DNA of 64,000 nt from Cannabis sativa (taxonomy: Eukaryota > Streptophyta > Magnoliopsida > Rosales > Cannabaceae), in assembly GCF_029168945.1 (NCBI RefSeq), contig NC_083604.1, forward strand, positions 11,586,812 to 11,650,811, read 5' to 3'. Below are positions 32,867 to 44,180 of the stretch, piece by piece. Below the pieces are notes generated by a model. It saw nothing but the letters and a program-made list of their open reading frames with translations, was not told the DNA's origin and searched no databases. A program made the translations under genes and the position numbers. The stretch's first letter is position 1; every line of letters starts with the position of its first letter.

Positions 32867-33646
32867 TGTTGCTCCAAAATTTGCCCAAAATACGTGGACC
32901 AGTCAAGAGGGGACACGTGGATCGGATAACTTGGAAAGATTTGCTAAGTCTTTTATGCCACCAGGAAGCGCAATCAGCATGGGTCCCGGAGGAGACACCC
33001 GGAGTACAAGTTACTCCTGGAAGCCAATATAGCGTGAAGGCTCTCCGGGATGTGTCAGGTCTCTCCCGAGAAATCAAGTCGCATTTAATGCTGCATGGGA
33101 GGAAGCGTGTTGGGACTGTAACACGCAATAAAGTCTGACGGCACAACCCCCAAACAGCAGCGCTACAGTAATGATCATTTAAGTCTAGCGACGGCTACTC
33201 TGCGAAGAGTCACGTCAATCGTAAGACAAAAAGGACATTCTCCATAAAAGCCCTACAGCACCTAGGGATTTGACCATGCATCACCCATGGTATATTCATC
33301 GGAAATGCCCCACTTTATGGATACTTACAGACACATGTGTAAGAATAATTCTAGGGATCATCCCACCAAAACACTATAAATACCCCCTCAAAGCTCATTT
33401 AAAGGGGTGGGAGAATCTTGGTGGCAAAAGAGCAAGAAGAGAAAAAACTCACCAAGAACATTCTCTGTATTTAAGAGAAAAACATTCTCTCAAGTGTAGA
33501 ATCTGTATTAAATACATCCATTAATAGCAGTGGCTCGTGGACTAAGGCTCATTAACGCCCCAACCACGTAAAAAGTCTTCATCTCACTTTCTTACAGCTC
33601 ATTATTATATTTATATTTTAACAGTTGCCGAAAACCTCGGTCAACA
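32867..33646 (+). repeat. Tat-1 3' LTR, 780 bp
   Basis: Same length and ends as 21181-21960, with three substitutions seen. Followed by TSD ATCCT. Confidence 0.95.
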
Positions 33647-33651
33647 ATCCT

Positions 33652-34470
33652 AATATATATTTTTATTATTATTATTATTTGTATATATTTTGATGAATGG
33701 TATAAGTATTTTTTGTTATACGGTATATAATTTTTTTTAAATAATATTTAAATTCTATTTTCTATTGTACTTTTGTTTGACATTGTATATAATTTTATTA
33801 GCATCCTATATATTTTTATTTTTATTTATTGTTATTATTATATATATTTCTATTGTAAGGTATATATTTTCTGTTATATGGTATATAAATTTTATTATAT
33901 AGTATATCATTTTATTTTAGATAATACATGTTTAGTTTTTATTTTATTATACATAAAGGTGATATATAATTTTGTTAATATGATATATATAATTTTTTTA
34001 AATAATATTATATTATTTTATTTTATTTTTTATTGTAGGTATATACGTTTTCTTGTATGGTATATGGTTTTTGTTGTCTATAGTATATCATTTATTTAAG
34101 AGGATATTTAGTTTCTATTTTATTATATATAATTTTCTTGGTATGTATTCATATTTTAATAATGGTATATATATAATTTTGTTAGTATGATATATATTTT
34201 TTGAGTATTACTTTAGTATTGTTATAATATCTTTGTAGTATATAATTTTATTACTACGGTATATTAATTTTCAGTACTACGAGATATCAAATACGACTTT
34301 ATATATTTGATGATCTAATATATTTATTCACTTTTGTTACAATATAATAATATGTAATACTAAAAAAATTACATAACTTAATTTTATTATTATATATATT
34401 TTTAAAAAATATGTGATAAATGTATTTTTATAATTTTTATTAGCTAATTTATTATATTTGACAATTTTCT
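33652..34470. repeat. Degenerate AT-rich minisatellite (GGTATATA/TTTTATT motifs)
   Basis: Irregular units of about 40-60 bp containing GGTATATAATTTT and TTCTATTGT motifs. The same composition lies left of Tat-1 at 20985-21175, so the array was interrupted by Tat-1. Confidence 0.6.
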
Positions 34471-34548
34471 TAATTCTTTTTAAAAAGGGGACATTTAGTA
34501 ACTTAGTTTCCGAATTTAGGGCTATTTTACATCTCAGCCCTTAATAAA

Positions 34549-34917
34549 ATTCAAATTTGCATTCAAAAAAAAAAGTTTTTATGTCATATATATATAAAAA
34601 TTTATATCTTTTTTGCCATATTTCTGTAAATAGTCCTAGTATTAATTTCTATTTGTTCTGCTTATCTTTTGACCATGCCAGACATAGTTATGCGACTAGA
34701 CCCTTATCTCGATCGCATCCTCTCGCAAGTTTGAGTCATGCGAGGTTGGCTCTATGAGTGCCACTATTGACACGTCATCATTTTCCATTAGAAACTGAGT
34801 CCACATGTCCTCTTCTCACGAGAGTGTACTCGTATTTCAAGATGAAAAATTCACGACATTCTTAAAAAAAAAAAAAGAAAATTAGAATTTTACTAAGCAC
34901 TAATTTTAAAAATAACA
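34549..34917. other. Intergenic sequence, nothing recognised
   Basis: Mixed composition, with a poly-A run near 34865. One 66-codon frame has no recognisable content. Confidence 0.5.
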
Positions 34918-34926
34918 ATAAAGAAA

Positions 34927-35300
34927 GGGTAAATACCATTTTGGACCCTGTGTTTTGCAAAAGTTATAGATTGGACCCTGTGTTTTGTTAAATGACAAAA
35001 TGGACCCTGTATTTTCTAAAATAGTAAAAATAGGACCTTGAGCTTAATTTTTGATAACTTTTTTTTTTAATACAACCAACTTGAAGACAATGATTAATAC
35101 GAACAGATACAAAAAATACAAACAATTTTGTCATAGTACTTTTAGATCGAATTATAATTAAACTTTATTTTGACAAAAAATCAATTCAGGGTCCTATTTG
35201 TACTATTTTAGAAAATACAAGATCCATTTTGTCATTTAACAAAACACAGAGTCCAATTAGTAACTTTTGTAAAACAGAGGGTGCAAAATAGTATTTACCC
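34927..35300. mobile_element. Mutator-type MITE, copy 1 (374 bp)
   Basis: Terminal inverted repeats begin GGGTAAATACCATTTTGGACC, and the right end is the inverse. A perfect 9-bp TSD ATAAAGAAA lies at 34918-34926 and 35301-35309. The inner part repeats TGGACCCTGTGTTTTG-like units. Non-coding. Confidence 0.9.
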
Positions 35301-35309
35301 ATAAAGAAA

Positions 35310-36494
35310 AGAAACATATTTTACATGCCATTTTGTAAAAAAGTATCAAAAGAAGATGATTTTACAAAATAGTAAGAAAATCGATTTTTACTAATTACTT
35401 TATTCTTTTATAGGGACACATAGGTTTTGTCTGATCATTTAATTTGTCTTTAGCTCTGTCTGTGTTAGAACTCCACTTAATTTACACATAAATGAATTTG
35501 ACACTCTTGCTCAATTGGCAATTTGGCATCATATTATAGGAGTTTCTCCTCGACTGAATGGGAATTTAACCAATATAGCAGGACACACTCACTAGTAATA
35601 ATATAGCTTCTGCTAACAAAAATATTGTATTTTATAAAATTAAATATATATTTTTTTAATTTAATAATTATAGACCAAAATAATAAAAAAATCTCCACAA
35701 AATTAAATAAATCTAGTAAGAACAATTATAATAATATGTATAAATATTTTTAATGATAAATTAAAAATTTTGGATCAGAATATACCAACCCAACCAATAC
35801 ATAGCCAAATATTTAAATAAGTTGGGTCATGTGAAAAAAATATAATGAGTGTGAGACCATACCCTTTCAACATGGATAGATAACATATTAGACTATACAA
35901 AAATATGAGACACTCTTAGAATATTCAACTAATTAAATAAAATGACATAAAGAAAATCATTCATTTACTCACTAGTCAGTTCAGTACTCACTTCCAACCA
36001 AAATATTGGATAACCTAACCCTATTCATTCCTTCAATTCTCTTAAGATTAGTCCTACCAAAAGATCAGTGCTATTTATTCACCAAAGCATATTATTATAG
36101 ATATTAAAGGGGAACTGATTATTGACGTTATGTTTTGGTATAATCTAAATCTAAACTAAACCAAACTTCATATTTGGATAAAGATAACAAGCAAGAGAAA
36201 TTGTCATTAGCTACAATTACACTCCTAAGAGAAAGATTTTCTAAGCAAACGGAAAAAAGAAAAAAATCAAATCCAAACTTCCAAACCTCCAAACCATTAT
36301 CTACTGCATAGTTTATCCTGTATGAAAAAAAAAAAGAAAAGAAAAGAGGGAAAGAATTCAAACAGTTAACATGAAACTTTTACATAAACAGAGCAATCTG
36401 TTTGTGTTGGAGATTGAAGAACCTGTTGGATGAACTTTTTCAACCCTTCAAGTCCAAAATTCTATTCTATGCAATAACAAAATCCAAGCCATGA
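35310..36494. other. Intergenic region and 3' side of the TCP gene
   Basis: AT-rich, no domain found. The part nearest the TCP stop (about 36200-36494) probably includes its 3' UTR, but no clear poly-A signal position can be fixed. Confidence 0.5.
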
Positions 36495-37289
36495 TCATCT
36501 ACTTTGAGAGTCATCTTTCTCAACAGAGTTTTCAGGTCCAGATCTCTGCTCAGCTTGCTGCTGCTGCTGCTGCTGTTGTTGTTGCTGAAATTGAACCAAA
36601 GTTTGCGAATTCAAAACCCGAATATGACCATCTTGAGAAAGACCGAGTTCCAAACCCGGAACATGTTGATTTCCCCCACCTGGTCCCATAATTGCTGGAA
36701 AACTCATTGAACCTAAGTTCATACCAGGAAATTCCAAGCCATGGATTCCAAACTTAGGCAAGTAATTCAAGTTTTCGGTAGCGAAACTCGATGTTGACTG
36801 ACCAGAATTGTGCACAAACCCTGACCCAATTCCAGTTATTGCAGGCCAAACACCATGAGATCTTCCCAAGTGACCACTCATAAGTGTCCAATTGCCACCC
36901 CTAGGGATTAAATCATCAATCTTTGAATGCAAACCGGAAGAAACAGAGTTCCCCTGTTCAGAAACAGAGGCCCCTGAAGTAGCAAGAGCAGAAGCAGGGA
37001 TAGTCCCGGAGCCAGTGGCGGCGATGATCGAAGGCTCAGCTTGTTGTAAGAGCCACTGAATGGTCTCACCATCAGATTTATGACCCAATTCTCTAGTCAA
37101 TTGAAAAACTCTGGCGGCGCATAGTGCTGGCATCCTAATTCTTCTTCCTCTGCCATCAACCTTTTTGTGTCTGTCCTTATTAGAGCTTCTCTTTGGGGCT
37201 AATTGCTTCTTGTTGTTGTTGTTGGTATCATCTTTGTTTGAAGTCACAATTTGGAAGTCCTTGATTTCGGCTGCCTTGTTCTCTGCCAT
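36495..37289 (-). CDS. TCP20: Class I TCP transcription factor, TCP20-like
   Basis: 264 aa, single exon as usual for class I TCPs. The N-terminus has EIKDFQIV, a TCP20-type motif. The TCP domain spans about residues 33-88: basic region [18 protein letters not shown], then helix-loop-helix ([38 protein letters not shown]). The Cys in ALCAAR is the redox-sensitive residue typical of class I. The C-terminal part has [11 protein letters not shown], a polyglutamine run of 11 and EKDDSQ at the end, again TCP20-like. The start is the ATG at 37289; the frame extends upstream without another ATG. TCP20 proteins act in the nucleus on GCCCR-type promoter sites of growth and nitrate-response genes. The gene stands alone among repeats, with MITEs on both sides. 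Confidence 0.9.
   Translation of the reverse strand: MAENKAAEIKDFQIVTSNKDDTNNNNKKQLAPKRSSNKDRHKKVDGRGRRIRMPALCAARVFQLTRELGHKSDGETIQWLLQQAEPSIIAATGSGTIPASALATSGASVSEQGNSVSSGLHSKIDDLIPRGGNWTLMSGHLGRSHGVWPAITGIGSGFVHNSGQSTSSFATENLNYLPKFGIHGLEFPGMNLGSMSFPAIMGPGGGNQHVPGLELGLSQDGHIRVLNSQTLVQFQQQQQQQQQQQAEQRSGPENSVEKDDSQSR
36556..36589 (-). repeat. CAG/CAA repeat coding for polyglutamine in the TCP gene
   Basis: The plus strand shows GCTGCTGCTGCTGCTG then TTGTTGTTGCTG, giving 11 Gln. The CAG-pure part is likely to vary in length between accessions. Confidence 0.85.
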
Positions 37290-38077
37290 GTCTGCCTTTA
37301 TTTCTCTTCTTTTTCTTGTTTTGGCTTTGGGGGAATGACCCAAAGGTGGGCACCTCTCTTGGGTCTCTGGGGTTGGTGATTTTTTGATATATTTTTGTTT
37401 TTCTTCAGCCCTTGCAGTTGTGTTCCATGAGAACAGAGCAGGGGTGATTTTGGAATTGGGTGTTGTTATTATTATTATTATTATGATTCATGACTTGACC
37501 TTACAATACCGTAGACTTTTGTGACCCCTTTTGGTGTCCATTTTGTCAATGGAATTATCTTTGGGGTCCAATAATTGAAACTATTTTAATTTTCAAATCA
37601 ATTTAAAGTGAACTTTATGATTCACTTTCTGATTTAAAACCCTCTCCTTATCTGTTTTCTTTCCTTGTTTTTTTATCGAGTTAATTTAATATTATTGTGT
37701 GAAAATTTGGGTTATTAAATTTATTTCTCACATTGAGAATTTTGATAATCTAAAAAACGGGTAACATTGCTTAAATTAATAGATAAATAAATAAAATAAA
37801 AAATAAAAAAAGGGGTAATCTAAAGTGTTTTAGGCATTTAAATAGTTGTAATTTATTTTTTATTTGAATATTAACATTATATAGTTATAGCATCTAATTA
37901 ATTTTTTATTTTTAAAATAATTTATTGTTTTAATTTTTCAAATATTTTATTTCACGTTCATATAAAAAGAAAATAAAAAAAGACACAATATATTATTTGC
38001 AACTGTATTTTTAGGAGTGCAAATTATTCAAAATAATAATAATAATAATAATAATAATAATTGGATGCATGCTACAA
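37290..38077. promoter_or_regulatory. Upstream region of the TCP gene
   Basis: It holds a purine-rich probable 5' leader on the minus strand (about 37290-37345) and an ATT microsatellite (37467-37484). An AT-rich stretch follows, with an AAT repeat at 38030-38061. No TATA box or TCP self-binding site can be called with confidence. The MITE at 38087 lies about 800 bp upstream of the start codon. Confidence 0.4.
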
Positions 38078-38086
38078 TTAAAATGC

Positions 38087-38445
38087 GGGTAAATACCATT
38101 TTAAACCATGTATTTTGCAAAAGTTATTAATTGGATTCTCTGTTTTGTTAAATATATTTTCCAAAATGGTAAAAATAGGACATTGAGCTCAATTTTTAAT
38201 AATTTTATTTTTTAATATAACTAATTTTAAGATAATTTTTAACACAAACAGATACAGAAAATGTAACTAGTTTTATCATAATATTTCTAGATTAGATTAT
38301 TATTAAGTTTTATTTTGACAAAAAATTAGTTTAGGGTCTTATTTGTACAATTTTAAAAAATATAGGATTTATTTTATCATTTAACAAAATAGAGAGTCTA
38401 ATTTATAATTTTTGCAAAATACATAGTTCAAAATGTTATTTACCC
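38087..38445. mobile_element. Mutator-type MITE, copy 2 (359 bp)
   Basis: Same termini as copy 1, more diverged. The flanking 9-mers TTAAAATGC (38078-38086) and TTATAATGC (38446-38454) match at eight of nine. This copy looks the oldest of the three. Confidence 0.85.
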
Positions 38446-38454
38446 TTATAATGC

Positions 38455-40309
38455 TAACTAATAAAAAAAGAATTATAACTGCTAGTGTAGAAAATACAAA
38501 AAGTACACCAATAATTTTAGTTTAGGAAGATTACTAATGAATTTTCCTATGAGTATAAATGAACAAAAAAAAAAATTCAAATTATTATTCAATTTTATGC
38601 TCTATCTTATTTTAAATTTAATAAATTTTTGTAAACTTATTTTTTCTCATCTTTATCAACATTTACCTTTAAATAAGAATGTATTGAATTTTAAGTAATG
38701 AGACATATCATAAAATGACTAGGTGAATGTACGTGCCGAGCCACGTATTGCTAGTTTCATTTAAGATTTTGGTCTTTTTAAGATTTTGAATGTATTTTAT
38801 TTTTTAAGATTACAAATTTTTTGTTTGAAAAAATTAAATATTTATATTTGAAATATTATTTAATAATGTATTAAAAATAATATTAGTGTAATTATAAAAT
38901 TGTAAATAAATTTATTATTGGAGTAGTAGATTATTCTATTTAGTTCTTTTTTTAACATATCATTGTAATTGTAATGTAAGTTTATATCTATAAATATTCT
39001 GTAAAGTATTAATATTATATGAACATCTCCATTTATAAAGCTAAAAAGTGGGTCAATGACAGAATTAGTATATCTACAATCACACAAAGATAGAAGTGGT
39101 ATTTCTGCTTCCTATGCTTATCAAGAGAAAACATTAGATAACATGAGGTTAACTTTAATATATAAAGATTTTTCTTTTTTAAAAAATAAATAAAAAAAAT
39201 TATTAATATAGGTTTGTTAGAGAGATATGTGGCTAAGATGATTTTTTTAATTTAAAAAGAGATTATTAATATTTAAAAGATTATTTAATTTTTTGGGTTT
39301 AATTATTGGGTTTATTTATTAACGGGAGATCAAACCTAATCGTTAAATTTAACAGAATATTCTTTTAAAAATTTAAGTATATTCTGTTAAACCAAGAAAT
39401 GCCGTTAGATAGGCACTTTTAATATATAAAGATATATGTTATTTTTTTTGAACAATATGACGTTAATCAAAAATAATATATTTAGCTAAATTTAAGTCTC
39501 AAAATATTTTATTGGTTCAAAAAAATATTATAAGAATATAAGAATACTCTGTTAAATTTAACGGTGTCAGTATGATTAATTTTATAAATATATATAAACT
39601 CTTTACTAATTAGTGTACTTTTCTCTAATGCGTTGGAATGCACGCCTTACATGGAGGCCCACCACTACCACGAGAGTTTCTTGATCTTCACTAGGCTAAC
39701 TCCAGATGGAATCAGAGTACACCGCCTAACTAAGCACATCCATAAACATCATGAGAGTACACCGAGGCACATCACCTTAAGAGGAATCATTCACATTGGC
39801 TAATGTTGGGATTTGGCTGTGATAACAATTTGTCAAGGATCATCGGACACTAACCATCTCTACTTAATGTATGATATTGTTTGCTTTGGGCGAAGCCCTC
39901 ACGATTTTATTCGGGCACCTTTCTAAAAGACTTCATACCAATAGAGATATGTCTATTCTTATATACTCATGATTTTTTCCATTCTAGCAATGTGAAACTT
40001 TGTTTGCATTTCCAACAGTAACATTATCATTTTTTATTATTATTTTAAGTATTGGGAATATGTTTAATTTTAATATTTTTAAACTTATATTTATTTTCTC
40101 AAATTTTTAAAACTTTAAATACTATTTTTTTTTTGTAAAAAAATTAAAAAATGAATAAATGGTTTCTTTTAATTTATAAATTTTTAAAAATACATAAAAA
40201 AAAATTAAAAATATAATTAAATATACGTATTGTTGTGCAATACTTTAAGTAATAGTAACTTAATATATATGGATAAATTTTTATATTAACACAATCATGT
40301 AAGTTATTA
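38455..40309. other. AT-rich intergenic region, nothing firm recognised
   Basis: Poly-T runs and inverted stretches around 39345-39420 and 39530-39570 (AATTTAACAGAATATTC-type) suggest an old MITE remnant, but no paired ends with a TSD were found. 39640-39990 is less AT-rich, with no coding content seen. Confidence 0.4.
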
Positions 40310-40318
40310 TATTTTTTA

Positions 40319-40694
40319 GGGTAAATACCATTTTGGATCCTGTGTTTTACAAAAGTTATAGATTGGACCCTGTATTTTGTTAAATGACAAAATGGACCCT
40401 GTATTTTCTAAAATAGTAAAAATAGGACCTTGAGCTTAATTTTTGACAGCTTTTTTTTTGTTAATACAACCAACTTGAAGACAATGCTTAATACGAACAG
40501 ATACAAAAAATGTAAACAGTTTTGTCATAGCACTTTTAGATCGGATTATAATTAAACTTTATTTTGACAAAAAATCAATTCAGGGTCCTATTTGTACTAT
40601 TTTAGAAAATACAGGGTCCATTTTATCATTTAACAAAACACAGGATCCAATTGGTAACTTTTACAAAACAGAGGGTCCAAAATAGTATTTACCT
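40319..40694. mobile_element. Mutator-type MITE, copy 3 (376 bp)
   Basis: It begins GGGTAAATACC and ends GTATTTACCT, with the final base changed. A perfect 9-bp TSD TATTTTTTA lies at 40310-40318 and 40695-40703. By eye it is more similar to copy 1 than to copy 2. Confidence 0.9.
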
Positions 40695-40703
40695 TATTTT
40701 TTA

Positions 40704-42246
40704 ATGGTTATAAATTGGCATTCTATATTTATGAATTCACGAATGAGTAAGTCACCATACCAATTATAGTAATGGAGTGATGGGGTAAATTTTGGTTATA
40801 AGTGGAGAGCTAATATTTATGAATTCATGTTTGGGCAAGTTATTAATTACAAATAGATTTTGATAATAACTTCCAATTTCACAAAACGGGCGGGTATGGC
40901 TCTAGAATATGGAGAGCTTAAAACTAGAAGACGAGGGGTAACTTTTTGCATGTAAAGATAACTTTTTGTTATTTACTTTTATGAGCTATAATGTATGTGG
41001 GTGACTTTTTAATAGTACTTTTGGAACCATGTGAGTTCCTAGAAATGGCTGAACAAGGTAAGAAGTTATGGAACAAATAATGACCATAATCATTACTAAT
41101 GGTAAAAGCTGCTGTAATGTATGTATTTAGGTAGGTGTTAGATGGTTTGAGAATATAGGTTAATTTGTGGTGTGCATAAATGAATAAAGCAAGGAGAGGG
41201 TTACAACTGTATGATAATAATGATATTAATGGGTCCAGTCTAGTGGACATAATAAGATATTATATATTTATATGAAATATGATGTAATGGCTTCTAATAC
41301 GAAGTAGGTTCCTTATAAGAGGACATTCTTGGTGTTGGAATTTATGGGTTAATGGGTTTTTATGACTTATGAGTCATGACCATTCTTTATTTTTCTTCAA
41401 AAAAAAAAAATTATCTGACAGCCAATCATATACACATATAATATGGACGTACAGAAAGTCCCATAATTTGGGTATGTAAATAATATTACTTAACTTGCTC
41501 TTACATTTTCGGCATACCACAAATAAACACACTTTTTCCACTTCATCAGTCTTCACATACAATACATATTTTTTTGAGAAATATGTTTAGGTCCATCATT
41601 ATATCTTACTTTGATTAGATTTGCGTAAATAAACCAATTACATTAATTACACAAATGAAAAGATAAAATATAATAATAAAAAGAAAAATCCAATTCCCTC
41701 TTTTTAAGAACAAACTCTCCCAGGTTTCCTTGATCCTATGATATTGCGCTGCCCACCTAGTATGGGTACCATTTTTTTATTTCCTCACTACAGGAGCCTC
41801 CCGACCTATTTTTGGGCATTCACCATTGGGTGGCTCTGGCCAGGAGGAGTTTTTTTGGCTAAATACATAAAGGTTAAAAGCACTAAAATTAGCAAAGACT
41901 AATCTTTGTGAGGCCCTTAACCTAGTAAAATTAAAGTTATAAGAGAATACAAATGTGAACTCAAACTTTGAATTATGGATGATTAAAAGAACATTGCTAT
42001 TAGATGTATTATTGTGTTCAACACCATACTGATGTGACGAGTTGTGAGTAATTAGTGATTTCTCATATTATTTATTAAATTAAAATAAGTTGCACTCGAT
42101 ATTGAATTGTACAAATATTAATCTGTCACCTCTTATGGTGTTTAAGACCGACTGAAGGGTGGGGCAACAGAAACCACCCAAGCTCTCACCCCAAGAGGCC
42201 CCTTTTTTCTTTAGTACATGAAAGCCAAATATTTGACTTAATATAT
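40704..42246. other. Intergenic region, no gene recognised
   Basis: Short frames on the minus strand (for example 40969-41250) have no recognisable domain. No paired repeats were noticed. Confidence 0.5.
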
Positions 42247-42733
42247 GTGGCGTTTGGTAACACTTTTTTAATCAGTTTTCTGTTTTTAAAAGTAGAAAAG
42301 TGAAAATATTTTTCAAAAACATGTTCTATAAAACTGTTTTTACTTTTCAATTTTATAATTAGAAATCAAAATTTTAAAAACAAAAAGAATCACTTTCAAT
42401 ATTTTTTTAAACAGTTTTTTTTCTTAATCAATCTTTTAGATTAGGACCAGACCCGGACCCAAATCCCCTCCCTACGGCCCTGGCGCTAAATCCGACTTTT
42501 GACTTGAACCCGAATCCGACCCCGGACCTAGACCCGACTTAAATAAAATCAAAAAATAAAAATAAAGATAAACTTTATAGAACACACTTTTGTTTTCTGT
42601 TTTTAAAATTGAAAAACAAAAGTGGTTACAGAGCGCATTTTTGTTTTTCAAAAACAATTTTTTTAAAAACAAAAATTTTACTTTCATTTTGTGATTAAAA
42701 AATTAAAAAACAAAAGTGTTACCAAACGGCACC
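42247..42733. mobile_element. Putative hAT-like MITE with GC-rich centre
   Basis: The left end GTGGCGTTTGGTAACAC and the right end GTGTTACCAAACGGCACC are inverted, and TTTTTAAT/AAAATTAAAA continues the inversion. The centre (42440-42535) is a pyrimidine/GA-rich block of GACCCGGACC-like units. Flanks contain ATATAT on both sides, too weak to call a TSD. Confidence 0.6.
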
Positions 42734-43082
42734 ATATATTAGGGTTGTTCATCCAATACCCAATACAATCTGCTCTATTTTGTTCATAGTATATTCGATC
42801 CGCATTAAGTGTGGATTTTATTTTTTGGATCCAATCCAATCCGCATAATAGCTCAAATCCAATCCAATCCAATTTGATTGATTATTTTAGATTGGTTACT
42901 TTATTTAATATTTATGAAAAAAATTATATATAAAAATGGAATATAAATTTGATCTATTAAGTTTGAAATATAATTGTACTATATGTATTAGATTTTTAAA
43001 TTATTATTTTCTTTACATTAAAATGTTATTTGAATATATAATTTTTTATTTTTTTTTTTATAAATATATGTGGATTGGATTG
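42734..43082. other. Spacer with repeated AATCC motif
   Basis: CCAATCCAATCC-type repeats near 42830-42870 and their complement GGATTGGATTG near 43073 suggest the two ends of another small inverted-repeat element, but termini and TSD are unclear. Confidence 0.35.
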
Positions 43083-43806
43083 TGTTGACCGAGATTTTCA
43101 GTAACTAAATCAAAGATAGTTTAAGAAGAGTAAATGCAAATGTTTTTACATGGTTGGGACATTAATGAGTCTTAGTCCTCGAGTCTCTGTTATTAATAGG
43201 TGGATATTTCTTACAAAGAATGTTTTTCTTTTTTTTTTTTTTCGATCCCCCAATTAATTTTGTTAAGAGTATTTATAACAGTTGCCAAGAAGAAGAAATG
43301 TCTCAATAGTCCTAAGTGCCTGCCTTGGCCATGCACAAGTTCACAAATCTACAAAGTAGGCCATGCACAACCTACGTAGTAGATTACGTAGGGTTTAGGT
43401 GGGATAAGCTCTCATCCTTCCTTGATTGATGTGATTGTTCATAATGGAGTCGTCACTTATACTCTTGATTATCGCGTAATTGTTGAAGGATGGGTTTATG
43501 GCGTCTGACACGTCCTCTCATATGTGTTCACAAACGCTTTCTCCATGATGCATTAAATGCTAGCTGACAGTTCATCTCAGGTACCCCAAATTCGAAGGAG
43601 CTAGACGCCATCCTGCTCTCGGAGATGAAGTCAAGCAGGACTTCTCCGAATCGGGGCCTGGCTCCCAGAGTAGTTATTGAGTTATCTCGAGAGGATTTGA
43701 CCCATGTAATTAACTTTCCTTTAATTATCTCTGAGTCTTAGAGCCTGACCTTCCACGTGTCCAATAGTGGGATTGCCACGTATATTGGGAGAAAATTAGG
43801 GCAACA
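43083..43806 (-). repeat. Tat-like 3' LTR, minus strand (724 bp)
   Basis: The plus strand begins TGTTGACCGAGATTTTCAG and ends GGGCAACA, the mirror of the Tat-1 LTR ends, with shared interior blocks such as TTACATGGTTGGG(A)C and the ATTAATGAG(T/C)CTTAGTCC region. A purine tract on the minus strand (43818-43807) adjoins it, so this is a 3' LTR. No 5' LTR is found, so the element is truncated. Confidence 0.85.
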
Positions 43807-44180
43807 TTTACCCCCAAGTCTTATTTAGTTCTTGGTAAATAAGACTTGTTTATTACTTTCGATCTTAGGGAGTGACGTGGCATGTACTTCACGCACATGG
43901 ACTATTTTAATGCTTGTAATCATTCCTCCTTATTTCTTAGCAGGCAACGATTTTCTTTCTGCTTGTTGACAGATCTCTTCATTAATGCAAATGTCAGAAA
44001 GATACTCAAACGTTTCAACCCCCCTTTTCTCTTCATTCTGCGTTTTTATCCTAGTCGTTGGATCAATAGGATTTAAATTGTTGTGAACCTCCACCATTCG
44101 ATGTCACTCATTCGATGTTGCCTCACACCGTAGAGGCCTATAAAAACTAGTACCTCTAGTGACTGGTTCACTTACACTAC
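43807..44180 (+). promoter_or_regulatory. Antisense promoter region of the truncated Tat-like element
   Basis: This is the internal sequence next to the 3' LTR, equivalent to 32430-32866 in Tat-1. GAGGCCTATAAAAACTAG contains a TATA box at 44139-44145, 333 bp from the LTR. In Tat-1 the matching box drives the antisense gene. Here no antisense coding sequence follows, so the gene has been lost. Confidence 0.5.

Larger units (their letters stand above)
21181..33646 (+). mobile_element. Tat-1: complete Ty3/gypsy element of the Tat lineage, 12,466 bp
   Basis: Two 780-bp LTRs (TGTTGCTCC...GGTCAACA) enclose gag, protease, RT, RNase H, a second RNase H and integrase on the plus strand, then a large minus-strand gene. 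The perfect 5-bp TSD ATCCT lies at 21176-21180 and 33647-33651. The second RNase H domain between RT-RH and integrase, and an extra antisense gene between pol and 3' LTR, are known Tat-lineage features. The LTRs differ at only three positions by eye, so insertion was recent. The sense gag-pol is broken at many sites whereas the antisense gene is open. Confidence 0.95.
20746..34540. mobile_element. Possible TIR element or MITE with AT-rich interior, split by Tat-1
   Basis: The left end (about 20746-20880) has two tandem copies of an AAATGACC(C)CAAATCATAGGACTATG unit. The right end (34475-34540) carries a related sequence in inverted orientation (GGGGACATTTAGTAAC, TTTAGGGCTATTTTAC). The 8-bp repeat TTAATAAA flanks both (20738-20745, 34541-34548). 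Apart from Tat-1, the interior is a degenerate array of GGTATATA/TTTTATTG motifs on both sides, so Tat-1 landed in one continuous block. The AT-richness makes the TSD weak evidence. Confidence 0.4.

Noticed and set aside
37290..37343. N-terminal extension of the TCP protein upstream of 37289
   Set aside because: The frame is open but its first codon is TTG, and there is no ATG before 37289, so the extension is unlikely to be translated.
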